From assembly GCF_000190755.2 (NCBI RefSeq), contig NZ_JH109152.1, forward strand, positions 1,958,485-2,022,484: 64,000 nucleotides of DNA, read 5' to 3'. The notes beneath the pieces are model-generated. The model searched no databases. It saw only the letters and a list, made by a program, of their open reading frames with translations, and was not told where the DNA came from. The position numbers and the translations under genes were made by a program. This stretch comes from Methylobacter tundripaludum SV96 (GTDB taxonomy: Bacteria; Pseudomonadota; Gammaproteobacteria; Methylococcales; Methylomonadaceae). Below are positions 1-9,266 of this stretch, one piece after another (positions within the stretch are counted from its first letter, which is position 1; each line of letters begins with the position of its first letter).

Positions 1-395
<395 letters not shown>

Positions 396-551
396 ATATC
401 ATTTTGCCACTCAATAAGATGAGTAGCCAATCTTGGCTCGACTACAGAATTAAACGTATAAATTACTTTTTACGTGTAGTTCTTGTGTCGACTATTTATT
501 ACAAGCATAAATCGTTCATCACAAGCACCCACACAAATTATTTTGATCAGG

Positions 552-564
552 TTTTTAAAGAGCG
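552..564 (-). promoter_or_regulatory. rRNA leader boxA antitermination element
   Basis: On the minus strand the leader reads CGCTCTTTAAAAA, close to the bacterial rrn boxA (TGCTCTTTAACA). It lies between promoter P2 and the 16S 5' end, about 160 nt upstream of the gene, where NusB/NusE-dependent antitermination sites normally sit. Confidence 0.7.
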
Positions 565-592
565 TGGAGTTAAACCCCGGTTGAGCTGGACA

Positions 593-620
593 ATTATACA
601 GATCCAATTCAGTTTGTCAA
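593..620 (-). promoter_or_regulatory. rRNA promoter P2 (sigma-70)
   Basis: Minus strand: perfect -35 TTGACA at 615-620 and perfect -10 TATAAT at 593-598, separated by 16 bp. An A-rich stretch directly upstream of the -35 resembles an UP element. The expected start is near 586, giving a leader of roughly 190 nt before 16S. Confidence 0.88.
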
Positions 621-688
621 CACCCTGTTAACTTTATTTTTCATTCCGAACCACCGAAGCCATTTACCGAACCCCGATGAAGCCGACC

Positions 689-716
689 ATTATAACCTAC
701 TCAGTCCGCTTGTCAA
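689..716 (-). promoter_or_regulatory. rRNA promoter P1 (sigma-70)
   Basis: Minus strand: perfect -35 TTGACA at 711-716, 16 bp spacer, perfect -10 TATAAT at 689-694. This is the same architecture as P2, located 96 bp further upstream. An AT-rich segment (near 725-738) lies upstream of the -35. Together these two form the tandem P1-P2 arrangement usual for rrn operons. The stretch from 717 to the end of hldD at 835 holds no gene I can support and no clear T-tract terminator. Confidence 0.88.
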
Positions 717-834
717 CATCCTTGCCAACTTTATTTCTTGTTGCTGTCTCTGCCAAGGCGCCTGCCCTGAAAGAACTGCGCATTCTACAGCCTTTTCAGC
801 CTGCGTCAAGAAGTTATTTTCTTATAAACGCTCT

Positions 835-1779
835 TTATGCATTCAACCAATCCAAATATCTTGCGACGCCTTGCTTAACGGTCAAAAAGTCCTTCGTGTA
901 CCCAGCCTCTCTTAGCCCGGAAATATCCGCTTGGGTATAGCTCTGATACGCGCCCTTTAAATGCTCGGGAAACGGGATATACTCAATCTCCCCTTCTTTA
1001 TGCCAATCAGTCACTGCCTGAGCGACCACATTAAACGTTTCCGCTCGCCCCGTTCCTACGTTATAAATACCGCGTTGCTCCGGATGATCCAAAAACCACA
1101 AATTTACATCCACAACATCATCAACATGAACAAAGTCCCGCTTTTGTTCGCCATTAGCCATGCCATCGCAACCCTCAAACAACTTTGCTCTTTTTTGCTC
1201 AATAACCTGCCGATTAAAATGAAATGCAGTGCTACTCATAGAGCCTTTATGCTGCTCTCTTGGTCCGTAAACATTAAAATAGCGAAAACCGACAATCGGA
1301 CTTTTTGTTTTAGTTAATAAGGGACGGACATATTGATCGAATTGAAATTTTGAATAGGCGTACATATTGATAGGATGCTCGCAGCTACGATCAACCCGAA
1401 ATCCATGCTCGCCAGTCCCATAAACCGAAGCGGAAGATGCGTACATAAATGCGACGTTCTTTGCGATGCACCAATGCAATAAACGCTTGGAATAATCATA
1501 ATTATTCATCATCACATACTTTCCATCCCACTCCGTCGTCGCAGAACAGGCCCCCTGATGAAAAACCGCCCGTACCCCATCAAAAAAATGAGCCACGCCA
1601 ATTTTCTCGATAAACTCCTCCTTGTCCATGTAATCGGCGACATCAAGATCGGCTATATTGTGCATTTTTCGCCCATTAACCAAATGATCAACCAGCAATA
1701 TATTTCGCTCGCCTCGCTGGTTTAATGCTCGAATAAGATTACTTCCAATAAAACCAGCCCCACCCGTAACAACAATCAT
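835..1779 (-). CDS. hldD: ADP-L-glycero-D-manno-heptose 6-epimerase HldD
   Basis: Interconverts ADP-D-glycero- and ADP-L-glycero-beta-D-manno-heptose, the last step in making the activated heptose for LPS inner core. At 314 residues it has the length usual for HldD. It opens with the Rossmann NAD(P) motif GGAGFIGSN (residues 6-14), carries the SASVYG segment and the YxxxK catalytic pair (YAYSK), and keeps the EQHKGSMSS region typical of the family. It overlaps hldE by 4 nt, so the two are translationally coupled at the end of a minus-strand core-LPS operon. The rRNA promoters begin about 120 bp downstream. Confidence 0.97.
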   Translation of the reverse strand: MIVVTGGAGFIGSNLIRALNQRGERNILLVDHLVNGRKMHNIADLDVADYMDKEEFIEKIGVAHFFDGVRAVFHQGACSATTEWDGKYVMMNNYDYSKRLLHWCIAKNVAFMYASSASVYGTGEHGFRVDRSCEHPINMYAYSKFQFDQYVRPLLTKTKSPIVGFRYFNVYGPREQHKGSMSSTAFHFNRQVIEQKRAKLFEGCDGMANGEQKRDFVHVDDVVDVNLWFLDHPEQRGIYNVGTGRAETFNVVAQAVTDWHKEGEIEYIPFPEHLKGAYQSYTQADISGLREAGYTKDFLTVKQGVARYLDWLNA

Positions 1780-3203
1780 TCCAGTCCCCTCGCTTTTTTA
1801 ATCATCGCAGTTGTAGATTGCCCGTCAACAAATTGCAAAATCTTTACTTCTCCACCCGCCCGAATAACGCAATCGCCACCGGCGACTTGCTCCGAGCTGT
1901 AATCGCCACCCTTGACGATGACGTCCGGCAACAGCCGGCAATACAATCTTTCAGGCGTTTCCTCTTCGAATGAAACCACCCAGTCCACGCAGGCTAACGC
2001 CGCCAGAACCGTCATCCGTTCCTGCAAGCCGTTAATAGGCCGGGACTCGCCCTTGAGCTGCCTGACCGACGCATCGGAATTTACCGCCACTACCAAGCGT
2101 TCGCCCAGTGCCTTGGCCTGCTGCAAATAAGTCACATGCCCGGCGTGCAATAAATCGAAGCACCCGTTGGTCATGATGATCCGTTCATCATGGGCTTTAG
2201 CGCCGACCATTATCCGCGCCAGTTCGTCTTCCGAAACGATACCGTATTGGGAATCCCGGTCGCCGTGCATGGCCCGTGTCAACTCCTGCATCGACACTGT
2301 CGATGTACCCAGTTTTCCGACCACTATACCGCCCGCCAGGTTGGCCAGATACATCGCGTCATACAACGCCATATCCAGCGCCACAGCCAACGCCATCACC
2401 GCAATAACCGTATCTCCGGCACCGGTAACATCAAAAACATCCTTGGCCTGAGCCGGCAATGAATGCACTTGGGCATCCTGTATCAACGTCATACCCGCCT
2501 CGCCGCGAGTCAGCAAAAGCGTCGGGATTTGATACTGTTTTAACAGCGCTCGCCCTTTTTCAATTAAATCATCTTCGTTTCCAGCAACGCCGACCACCGT
2601 CTGCAATTCAGACAGGTTTGGCGTTATCAGGTCTGCATGCGCATAACACTGATAATCCGCACCTTTCGGATCCACCAAAACCTTAATACCGGCTTGCTTG
2701 GCTTCAATAATATATGTTGAAACATCCGCCAAGGTTCCTTTGCCGTAATCCGAGAAAACAACCGTGTTATTTTCAGGCAAATGCTTAACCAGCCGCGACA
2801 ACAAGGCATCCGAATCAAACTTAAGGGACGTCTCTTCAAAATCAATACGGATGAGCTGCTGATGTTGCGCCATAACCCGCAACTTGCAGATGCTGCGAAT
2901 TTCCTGCTCGACCACAAAATCGCAGACCACGCCTTCCGCTTCCAGCAGCCGCCTTAGTGCATCGCCCTCGGCATCATCACCGACAACGGCCAGCAGAGTC
3001 ACCTTGCCGCCTAATTTGGCAATATTGAGCGCGACATTGCCCGCGCCACCGACGCGATCTTCAATAGTTTTAACCCTGACCACCGGCACCGGCGCTTCCG
3101 GCGAAATGCGCGCGGCCTGCCCGGACCAGTATCGATCCAGCATCACATCGCCAATGACTATGATCCGAGCTTGCCCAAACTCAGGTGCAGCTGCCAACAT
3201 CAA
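1776..3203 (-). CDS. hldE: Bifunctional heptose-7-phosphate kinase / heptose-1-phosphate adenylyltransferase HldE
   Basis: Performs two steps of ADP-heptose synthesis: phosphorylation of D-glycero-beta-D-manno-heptose 7-phosphate, and adenylation of the 1-phosphate. At 475 residues it matches the fused E. coli-type enzyme. The N-terminal half is a PfkB/ribokinase-fold kinase with the C-terminal signature DVTGAGDT near residues 260-267. The C-terminal part from about 340 is a nucleotidyltransferase domain with TNGCFDLLHAGHVTYL, containing the HxGH motif. It overlaps hldD by 4 nt at its end and gmhA by 4 nt at its start, so gmhA-hldE-hldD form a coupled pathway block. Confidence 0.97.
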   Translation of the reverse strand: MMLAAAPEFGQARIIVIGDVMLDRYWSGQAARISPEAPVPVVRVKTIEDRVGGAGNVALNIAKLGGKVTLLAVVGDDAEGDALRRLLEAEGVVCDFVVEQEIRSICKLRVMAQHQQLIRIDFEETSLKFDSDALLSRLVKHLPENNTVVFSDYGKGTLADVSTYIIEAKQAGIKVLVDPKGADYQCYAHADLITPNLSELQTVVGVAGNEDDLIEKGRALLKQYQIPTLLLTRGEAGMTLIQDAQVHSLPAQAKDVFDVTGAGDTVIAVMALAVALDMALYDAMYLANLAGGIVVGKLGTSTVSMQELTRAMHGDRDSQYGIVSEDELARIMVGAKAHDERIIMTNGCFDLLHAGHVTYLQQAKALGERLVVAVNSDASVRQLKGESRPINGLQERMTVLAALACVDWVVSFEEETPERLYCRLLPDVIVKGGDYSSEQVAGGDCVIRAGGEVKILQFVDGQSTTAMIKKARGLE

Positions 3204-3757
3204 TAAGCCCCCTCAATCGCGCCACACCACCAGTGGCCTATCAATATATGCGCCTCCTGAATTCTTGCAGTCACATCCGAGGGAACGATCACCGAATGCG
3301 TAACCTGCCTGCTCAACTCGCCGCCTTCACACCCGGTTAACCCGATAACAGCCATACCTTTCAACCTTGCAGCGTCCACCGCGTTTAATATATTTTTGCT
3401 GGTTCCTGATGTGGAAATAGCAATCAGGCAATCTTTTTCATTGGCAATGGCTTCAATCTGCCTGGAATAGACCGTATCGAATCCTATATCATTGCTGTGC
3501 GCCGTTAAAATCGAGCTGTCTGTGGTCAACGCAATGGCAGCCAGAGCCTTCCGGTTTTTTTCATATCTGACCACCAACTCCGCAGCGATATGCTGACAAT
3601 CGGCCGCACTGCCGCCATTGCCGCACAACAATATTTTCCCGCCCTGCCTTAATGTTTCAATCAGCAACGCTCCGGCCGCCTCAATAGCCCCGGAACAATC
3701 AGCCAAGCGCTCCATCATGGCCTTATGCTCTTCAAGCTCGGAAATAAATGTCTTCAA
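3200..3757 (-). CDS. gmhA: Phosphoheptose isomerase GmhA
   Basis: Converts sedoheptulose 7-phosphate to D-glycero-D-manno-heptose 7-phosphate, the first committed step of ADP-heptose synthesis. At 185 residues it is a single SIS-domain protein of normal GmhA length. It shows the GNGGSAADCQHIAAEL segment near residues 47-62 (including candidate zinc ligands His and Glu), the ISTSGTSKN phosphosugar loop, and the C-terminal EAHILIGHWWC helix. Stop and start overlap with hldE. Only 11 nt separate it from msbA upstream, which supports one transcript. Confidence 0.96.
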   Translation of the reverse strand: MKTFISELEEHKAMMERLADCSGAIEAAGALLIETLRQGGKILLCGNGGSAADCQHIAAELVVRYEKNRKALAAIALTTDSSILTAHSNDIGFDTVYSRQIEAIANEKDCLIAISTSGTSKNILNAVDAARLKGMAVIGLTGCEGGELSRQVTHSVIVPSDVTARIQEAHILIGHWWCGAIEGAY

Positions 3758-3768
3758 AATAATGCCCC

Positions 3769-5562
3769 CTAGGCAATGTCTGAATGTAATGCTTCAGTAG
3801 CGGCGATCGGTTGATCGCCCTTGCGATGTTCCTTAAATTGCATGGAATGCAAACGCGCATAGGCTCCATTTTTTGCAATCAGCTCCTGATGAGAGCCTCT
3901 TTCCACGATGCGCCCGTGATCCATAACCAAAATTATATCTGCATTTTCAATGGTCGACAGTCGATGGGCAATAACCAGCGTCGTCCTATTGCTCATGACT
4001 TTTTGCAGCGCCGCCTGTATAAACCGCTCCGATTCGGTATCGAGCGCCGATGTTGCCTCATCCAGTATCAATATGGGGGCGTCTTTCAGCAATGCCCTGG
4101 CCAACGCTAACCTTTGCCGTTGTCCGCCGGATAGTTTGACGCCATTCTCGCCTATTTCCGTATCCAGCCCCTGTTCATACTTGGCGATAAATTCCATCGC
4201 ATAAGCGTCGGTTGCAGCCTGAGTTATTTCGCTTCGGGTTGCGGTCGCAAGCGACCCGTAGGCGATATTGTTGGCTATCGTGTCATTGAATAAAGTGACT
4301 TGCTGGTTGACCAGCGCCAACTGTTTCCTCAAATTTGCCAACTCATACGTATTAATTTCCACACCGTCCAGCAATATCTCGCCGGTATCATGCGGATAAA
4401 AACGCGAAACCAAATTGGCGAGCGTACTTTTACCGCCGCCGGAAGCCCCTACCAGCGCAATGGTCTGTCCCGGCTCGGCCTTAAAATTGATGTCGATCAG
4501 CGCAGGCTCATTTGCGCCCGCATATTGAAAGGTCAAATTTTTGAATTCTAGGGCGCCTTTGCATCTTTCGGCTTGATACGTGCCCTCATCCAACTCTCCC
4601 GGCTCATCCAGAATTTCGAATAACGATTCGGCCGCCGCGATGCCTTTTTGAATATCGCCATTTGCATCACTCAACTGCCTGATAGGCCTCGGCAATAAAA
4701 ATGCCGCCGTCAGGTAGCCGACAAACTCGCCGACACTGGCTTGCTTCATGAAAAACAAAGCCATATACATCAGAAATGACAATGCGATGGCGATAATAAA
4801 CTGCATGATCGGATTGTGTATCGCCATCGTCGTTGACAGCTTTAGCGATTGCCTCCGGTTGTATAGACTGCTTTCCAGAAAGCGCCGACGCTCGTATTCT
4901 TCGCCGCCGTAACTGCGCACTACCCGGTGTCCGCCCACCAATTCCGACGTGATATGCGTCATGTCGCCAATCGATTCTTGTATTTTTTTACTGATTCCAC
5001 GGAGACGCTTACTCACATAGCTCACCAGCACCACAATAATCGGCGCTATAGCGATAAAAACCAGCGACAACATCCAGTTTGAATAAAACAAATAGATTAA
5101 CAAGCCTATCGCAGTAAAGCCTTCGCGTACAAAGGTACGCACTGCGTCCGTGGTGGCCTGGGTAACCTGCCCGACATTATTGGTTATCCTTGAAATCATG
5201 TATCCGCTGTTATTCGCGTCAAAGTAGGCTGTCGGCAGTCGCGTATACTGATTAAAAATTTCACAGCGCAAGGCATGTACGACATTGGTGGATACTTTAG
5301 CCAGAAAATAGTTGCCCAAATATGCGCCAATCCCATGCACTACAATTAAACCGCTAAACAATAACGGCAAATAATACATTCCCTCCCGGCTCTCGGTTTG
5401 CAAGGTATCGATGATATGCTTGATCAATGCCGCAAATAAGGTCTGGGTGCCTGAATACATCAGGAAGCCAACAATACTGATTGCAAAAAGACCACGATGC
5501 GGCTTTACATAGGTCAATAGCCGCTTATATATTTGAGTGCTTGCTTTGGATGCTTTGTTCAT
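3769..5562 (-). CDS. msbA: Lipid A/LPS core flippase MsbA (ABC transporter)
   Basis: Inner-membrane ABC half-transporter that flips lipid A-core to the periplasmic leaflet. At 597 residues it has an N-terminal six-helix type I ABC exporter domain (about 25-310) followed by one nucleotide-binding domain. Visible ATPase motifs are Walker A GASGGGKST (about 372-380), signature LSGGQRQRLALARAL (about 477), Walker B ILILDEATSALD (about 500) and the H-loop IAHRLST. It sits between LPS glycosyltransferases and the heptose genes, which favours MsbA over a drug exporter of the same fold. Confidence 0.93.
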   Translation of the reverse strand: MNKASKASTQIYKRLLTYVKPHRGLFAISIVGFLMYSGTQTLFAALIKHIIDTLQTESREGMYYLPLLFSGLIVVHGIGAYLGNYFLAKVSTNVVHALRCEIFNQYTRLPTAYFDANNSGYMISRITNNVGQVTQATTDAVRTFVREGFTAIGLLIYLFYSNWMLSLVFIAIAPIIVVLVSYVSKRLRGISKKIQESIGDMTHITSELVGGHRVVRSYGGEEYERRRFLESSLYNRRQSLKLSTTMAIHNPIMQFIIAIALSFLMYMALFFMKQASVGEFVGYLTAAFLLPRPIRQLSDANGDIQKGIAAAESLFEILDEPGELDEGTYQAERCKGALEFKNLTFQYAGANEPALIDINFKAEPGQTIALVGASGGGKSTLANLVSRFYPHDTGEILLDGVEINTYELANLRKQLALVNQQVTLFNDTIANNIAYGSLATATRSEITQAATDAYAMEFIAKYEQGLDTEIGENGVKLSGGQRQRLALARALLKDAPILILDEATSALDTESERFIQAALQKVMSNRTTLVIAHRLSTIENADIILVMDHGRIVERGSHQELIAKNGAYARLHSMQFKEHRKGDQPIAATEALHSDIA

Positions 5563-5591
5563 ATTTTTGAAAATTTCATTAACAGGTAAAG

Positions 5592-6440
5592 CTATTTAAT
5601 CTTGCGCTGAGTCGAGGAGCTACTCAAAAGATACTGGGAGACGCCTTTTGTTGCGACAATAAAATCCCACTGCTTCAGGCGGTCCAACAATCGTTGGTAA
5701 TTAAGGTCTTGTTTGCTTTTGTCATTATGAGGGTGCCATAAATGCAGCACAGGCACCGCAAATCGCCCTTCCTTGCGTTTAATGCCGGCGTGTATCAAGC
5801 GAATAACCAGGTCGGAATCCTCAAAACCCCAGCCTTCAAAAAGCTCATCAAAACCATTAGTCCGTATAAAGTCGCTTTTCCAGAGCGCCAAATTGCAGGT
5901 CATGGCTTTTTGCCACTTATCAGGTTGCGATTTTCTTAAAAACCCTAAGGGCAGCCGAATAAAGGCGGAAATCCGGTTGATCTTTTTTTGTAGCCAAAGG
6001 GAAATAAAATGACTCAGCGGTTTTTGGTGCAATGGAATATGTTTTTCAATAACTTCCTGAGTAAACGACTCGCTTAGCAGCACCCTGTTTCCCGGCACAA
6101 AATACCCGGACTCCGCCAACTGCCGGTGCCGTGCGATAAAATCAGGCCCAAGAATGCAGTCGCCATCGATAAACAGCAAATATTCACCCTGACTGCTCGC
6201 AACCGCCTTATTCCTGATGGTTCCCGCCCTGAATCCGTGATCATCATGATGCACATATTGAATGGGCACCGGGCTTTTAGCGCTATAGGCTTGGGCCTGC
6301 GCCTGATTGACCGGTGTGGAGCCATCATCAGCGATGATAATTTCAAACGCCGGATCGCGCTGGGCAAACAAGCTGTCCAGACAGAGTTCTAATGCGGCCG
6401 GCCAGTTATAGGTGGTTACGATAACAGAGATTAAATTCAT
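5592..6440 (-). CDS. GT2 family glycosyltransferase, LPS core
   Basis: A 282-residue GT-A glycosyltransferase with the family 2 opening ISVIVTTYNWP, the DDGS motif near residue 39 and the DGDC metal-binding motif near 93. The GWGFEDSDLVIRL block near 203 matches the C-terminal galactosyltransferase-type module (Glyco_transf_7C) seen in many O-antigen and core enzymes. No signal peptide or membrane segment is visible, so it should be cytoplasmic. It starts 3 nt after the stop of the next GT2 gene and lies directly before msbA. The sugar transferred cannot be told from sequence. Confidence 0.9.
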   Translation of the reverse strand: MNLISVIVTTYNWPAALELCLDSLFAQRDPAFEIIIADDGSTPVNQAQAQAYSAKSPVPIQYVHHDDHGFRAGTIRNKAVASSQGEYLLFIDGDCILGPDFIARHRQLAESGYFVPGNRVLLSESFTQEVIEKHIPLHQKPLSHFISLWLQKKINRISAFIRLPLGFLRKSQPDKWQKAMTCNLALWKSDFIRTNGFDELFEGWGFEDSDLVIRLIHAGIKRKEGRFAVPVLHLWHPHNDKSKQDLNYQRLLDRLKQWDFIVATKGVSQYLLSSSSTQRKIK

Positions 6441-6442
6441 TG

Positions 6443-7189
6443 TTAACGGGACTGCCGGTTTTGCAATTCCAGCAGTTTAAGATACTTATAATAAGCGCCT
6501 TCCGCATTGGAAATCGACAGCATCAGCCCTTCCCGCCCGTCCAGAATAGCGGCTTTAAGCCAATAGGTGCGAATGAATGTCCAAAACGCTTTTAAGATGG
6601 CCTTGCTCAAAGATGAGCGAACGCCCCGTTGATAAAGCAACTCAGCACCCAAGGTCGAATAGCAATTCACTTTATGCAAAACCTCATCCAGGTTTATAAA
6701 AGCATCATGCAGCAACGGAGTGGTTAACTGCCCGATTTGCCCCTGAACAATAATACGCTCATGAACGACTGAATCAGTAAACTGACCGCAATCACGACGA
6801 AACAGCCTAAGCACATGATCCGGCCACCAGCCGCCATGGCGCATTTGCCTGCCGCAATAGCTGGAAAGACGCGGAATCTCATAGCCGTTATAGCCTTCCT
6901 GCCGGAGCGCTGTTTCGATTTCCGACCTTAATTCCGGCGTTACAACTTCGTCGGCATCTACCGATAAAATCCAGTCGCCGCTGGCTTTATCGACAGCGCG
7001 TTGTTTCTGAATACCGAAGCCGGGCCAGTCTGTTTGGTAAACATTATCGGTGTATCGACGACAGATCGCGACCGTATCATCCTCGCTACCTGAATCCAGA
7101 ACGACAATCTCGTCGGCCCATGAAATTGACTCCAGACAACGAGCGATATGCCCGGCTTCGTTTTTTGTAATGATGACTACACTAAGCAT
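6443..7189 (-). CDS. GT2 family glycosyltransferase of the WaaE/KdtX type
   Basis: A 248-residue GT-A enzyme resembling LPS core beta-1,4-glucosyltransferases (WaaE/KdtX). It begins LSVVIITKNEAGHIARCLESI, has the VLDSGSEDDT donor-binding segment and the SVDADEVVTPEL metal site near residues 90-100. The MRHGGWWPDHVLRLFRR segment is typical of this subfamily. WaaE enzymes add a sugar to the first core heptose, which would fit a cluster dedicated to heptose-containing core. Cytoplasmic, minus-strand operon member. Exact acceptor is inferred. Confidence 0.88.
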   Translation of the reverse strand: MLSVVIITKNEAGHIARCLESISWADEIVVLDSGSEDDTVAICRRYTDNVYQTDWPGFGIQKQRAVDKASGDWILSVDADEVVTPELRSEIETALRQEGYNGYEIPRLSSYCGRQMRHGGWWPDHVLRLFRRDCGQFTDSVVHERIIVQGQIGQLTTPLLHDAFINLDEVLHKVNCYSTLGAELLYQRGVRSSLSKAILKAFWTFIRTYWLKAAILDGREGLMLSISNAEGAYYKYLKLLELQNRQSR

Positions 7190-7214
7190 GGCGTATCGAT
7201 AGAAGAATAAATTG

Positions 7215-7940
7215 TTAGCGCCATAATTGATAAATGTGTTTTCGCTTAAGCTTTTCCCAATTGAACAACAGGCGCTGCAACCAGACAGGCGGGGCTTTTT
7301 CGACAGCGCTCATAAACAAGCCGGCCTTACTGCCTTGCTCCACCACGGGTTCTTCGAGCCACAGCATGCTGATTCCCAGTTCCCGATCGATTTTTTCAAA
7401 CTGATTGTCTATCGGCAATGAAACCTTGTTGCGGCTAATCCAGTCCAGCCGTTTTTGTGCCGTGTTGCAATCAATAATATAGGAATCGGTAAATCGACCG
7501 CGAGAACCCAGGTACAAATGCTGACCGGGTTTTCTAAGGCTTTTCGGCGTATAAAAGTTGCCGCCGCAACCAATAAAAATGACTTTCGGCCCGTCAAAGC
7601 GAGGGCTTTCTTCCAGCGCATAATGCAGGCCTTCGTTAAACCTTGGGGAAAAAATGGCATCATCTTCCAGAACCAATGCCTGTTGCTGTTTGTTTGCAAC
7701 AATGCTTTCCAGGGTCATGATGTGTTTTAGAGCGCATGACATTTGGTTGGGCGACAAGTTGTCGCCAATAAAATACTTATTAATAATCTCGGCTGTCAGC
7801 TCATCGGCGTCGCCGTCAAGAACAAACTCGGCCGTCATATCTTTCCTTAAAAGCTGCGCCTCCATAAACGCGCGACGCTCATGGAATGCTTTTACGTTTA
7901 TTACGTAAAGACCATCCAGTTGTTTTGTTGCTAAATGCAT
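7215..7940 (-). CDS. GT25 family glycosyltransferase, LPS
   Basis: A 241-residue member of glycosyltransferase family 25, the group containing Haemophilus/Neisseria LOS galactosyltransferases (LgtB, Lex2B). It opens with LYVINVKAFHERRAFMEAQL, has the cysteine-containing MSCALKHIMTLE helix near 82-93, and the acidic ALVLEDDAIFSPRF motif near 105-118 that binds the metal-nucleotide sugar. The initiator overlaps no neighbour. A gap of about 115 bp without a gene separates it from the GT9 gene upstream, so it may have its own promoter or share the long transcript. Confidence 0.88.
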   Translation of the reverse strand: MHLATKQLDGLYVINVKAFHERRAFMEAQLLRKDMTAEFVLDGDADELTAEIINKYFIGDNLSPNQMSCALKHIMTLESIVANKQQQALVLEDDAIFSPRFNEGLHYALEESPRFDGPKVIFIGCGGNFYTPKSLRKPGQHLYLGSRGRFTDSYIIDCNTAQKRLDWISRNKVSLPIDNQFEKIDRELGISMLWLEEPVVEQGSKAGLFMSAVEKAPPVWLQRLLFNWEKLKRKHIYQLWR

Positions 7941-8057
7941 TCCGACTGTTACCTTGAAAAACTTGGGGGGCTATATCGGGAAACTTTACCAAAAACCGCA
8001 AGTAAAGCGAAATCAATTACGGACAAATCACCATTTATCGTTATTCAATCGACAGGA

Positions 8058-9161
8058 TTACTCTTTTCCAAGCGCCCGCCGAATAGCGTCTTTGACCCGT
8101 TCAGGGCTAAGCGTATCAAGACACAGGCTTCGGCTTTGCCGATGTTTATCACAGCCTTCCAAATGACAGGGGACGCAGTCCCCTTTACCTTGAATCAAGC
8201 TGATATTGTTAAGCTGCAGGCTGCCTGTTTTATGAAAAGGATTTATGTTTTGGTTATACCCGGCAGGCCAAGGCGCCCACTTTACCGGATTGGTCGGCCC
8301 ATAAAGCGCAATCACCGGAATTCCTGTTGCAACCGCCAAGTGAGTGATACCGGTATCCGGGCCGATATATAGTTTTGCCTGGGCAATAATAGTTGCCAAC
8401 TGAGCCAACGAAACCTGGCCCGCCAGATTGATCGTATCATCGGGAAGTTGACGTTGGATATTGGCGACATAATCAACTTCCTCTCGGGCCGGTCCTCCCG
8501 AAAGAACCAGTCTTAATCCCAGTTTTTTAAGATAAAGGCCAATCTCTATCCAGCCTTCTACAGTCCATTGCTTGTATGTCCACTGTGGATGCGGGTGCAA
8601 AACGGCATAACCGGCATTATCAGCTAAAAAAGGAAATTGCCGCACCAACTGGCTGGCATCATTGATTTGCGGAGGAACCAGTGAAAAACACTTCGGAACA
8701 TTGATCAACTCCAGCAACTTCAAGTGTTGCAGAACCGTATGCGTATTGTCGTCGTCAAATTCTGTCCAGCGTTGAACAAAAAAACGCTTCCACCAGCCCG
8801 TGGTGTTTTTCGGCGGCACAACGGCAACCCGTAATGGTGCTGCAAGTAATGTATATAAAAAAGGGCGGTCCCCGGCCTGCGTCGCAATGGCAAGATCATA
8901 CCGCCTGAACAACTGCCGTAATAACTGCCAATAATCATGGAGCTTAGGGCGGTTAGGCGTAGTAATGATATGACTTATATCAGGATTGCCTTCGAGCATG
9001 GAGGCGGTATTGCGAAACACCAAGACATCAAGCTGAGCATCTGGATAAGCCTGCCGCAACGAATGCAATAAGGGTGTTGTCAGCAGCACATCGCCTAGGT
9101 ACCGCATTGCGATTACCAGGATTTTTGTTGGCTTTGGCTGTAAAGAGGGGTAGCTTTTCAT
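8058..9161 (-). CDS. GT9 family heptosyltransferase, WaaQ/HepIII-like
   Basis: A 367-residue GT-B enzyme of glycosyltransferase family 9, which transfers heptose from ADP-heptose to the core. Features include the N-terminal KILVIAMRYLGDVLLTTPLL, LHPHPQWTYKQW near residue 190, and the C-terminal donor site YIGPDTGITHLAVATGIPVIALYGPTNPVKW. The MRYLGDVLL variant and overall pattern resemble putative heptosyltransferase III (WaaQ) more than WaaC or WaaF, both of which occur elsewhere in the window (56.8-58.8 kb). First gene of the minus-strand core cluster. Confidence 0.88.
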   Translation of the reverse strand: MKSYPSLQPKPTKILVIAMRYLGDVLLTTPLLHSLRQAYPDAQLDVLVFRNTASMLEGNPDISHIITTPNRPKLHDYWQLLRQLFRRYDLAIATQAGDRPFLYTLLAAPLRVAVVPPKNTTGWWKRFFVQRWTEFDDDNTHTVLQHLKLLELINVPKCFSLVPPQINDASQLVRQFPFLADNAGYAVLHPHPQWTYKQWTVEGWIEIGLYLKKLGLRLVLSGGPAREEVDYVANIQRQLPDDTINLAGQVSLAQLATIIAQAKLYIGPDTGITHLAVATGIPVIALYGPTNPVKWAPWPAGYNQNINPFHKTGSLQLNNISLIQGKGDCVPCHLEGCDKHRQSRSLCLDTLSPERVKDAIRRALGKE

Positions 9162-9266
9162 TGATTGAATTATGTTCCGGCGATTACTAGCAGATCATTG
9201 AAGTTAACGCGACTCAATGAGCTGCTTGCAATAAAATCAACGCCAAAATAATAATCTAAAACATCC

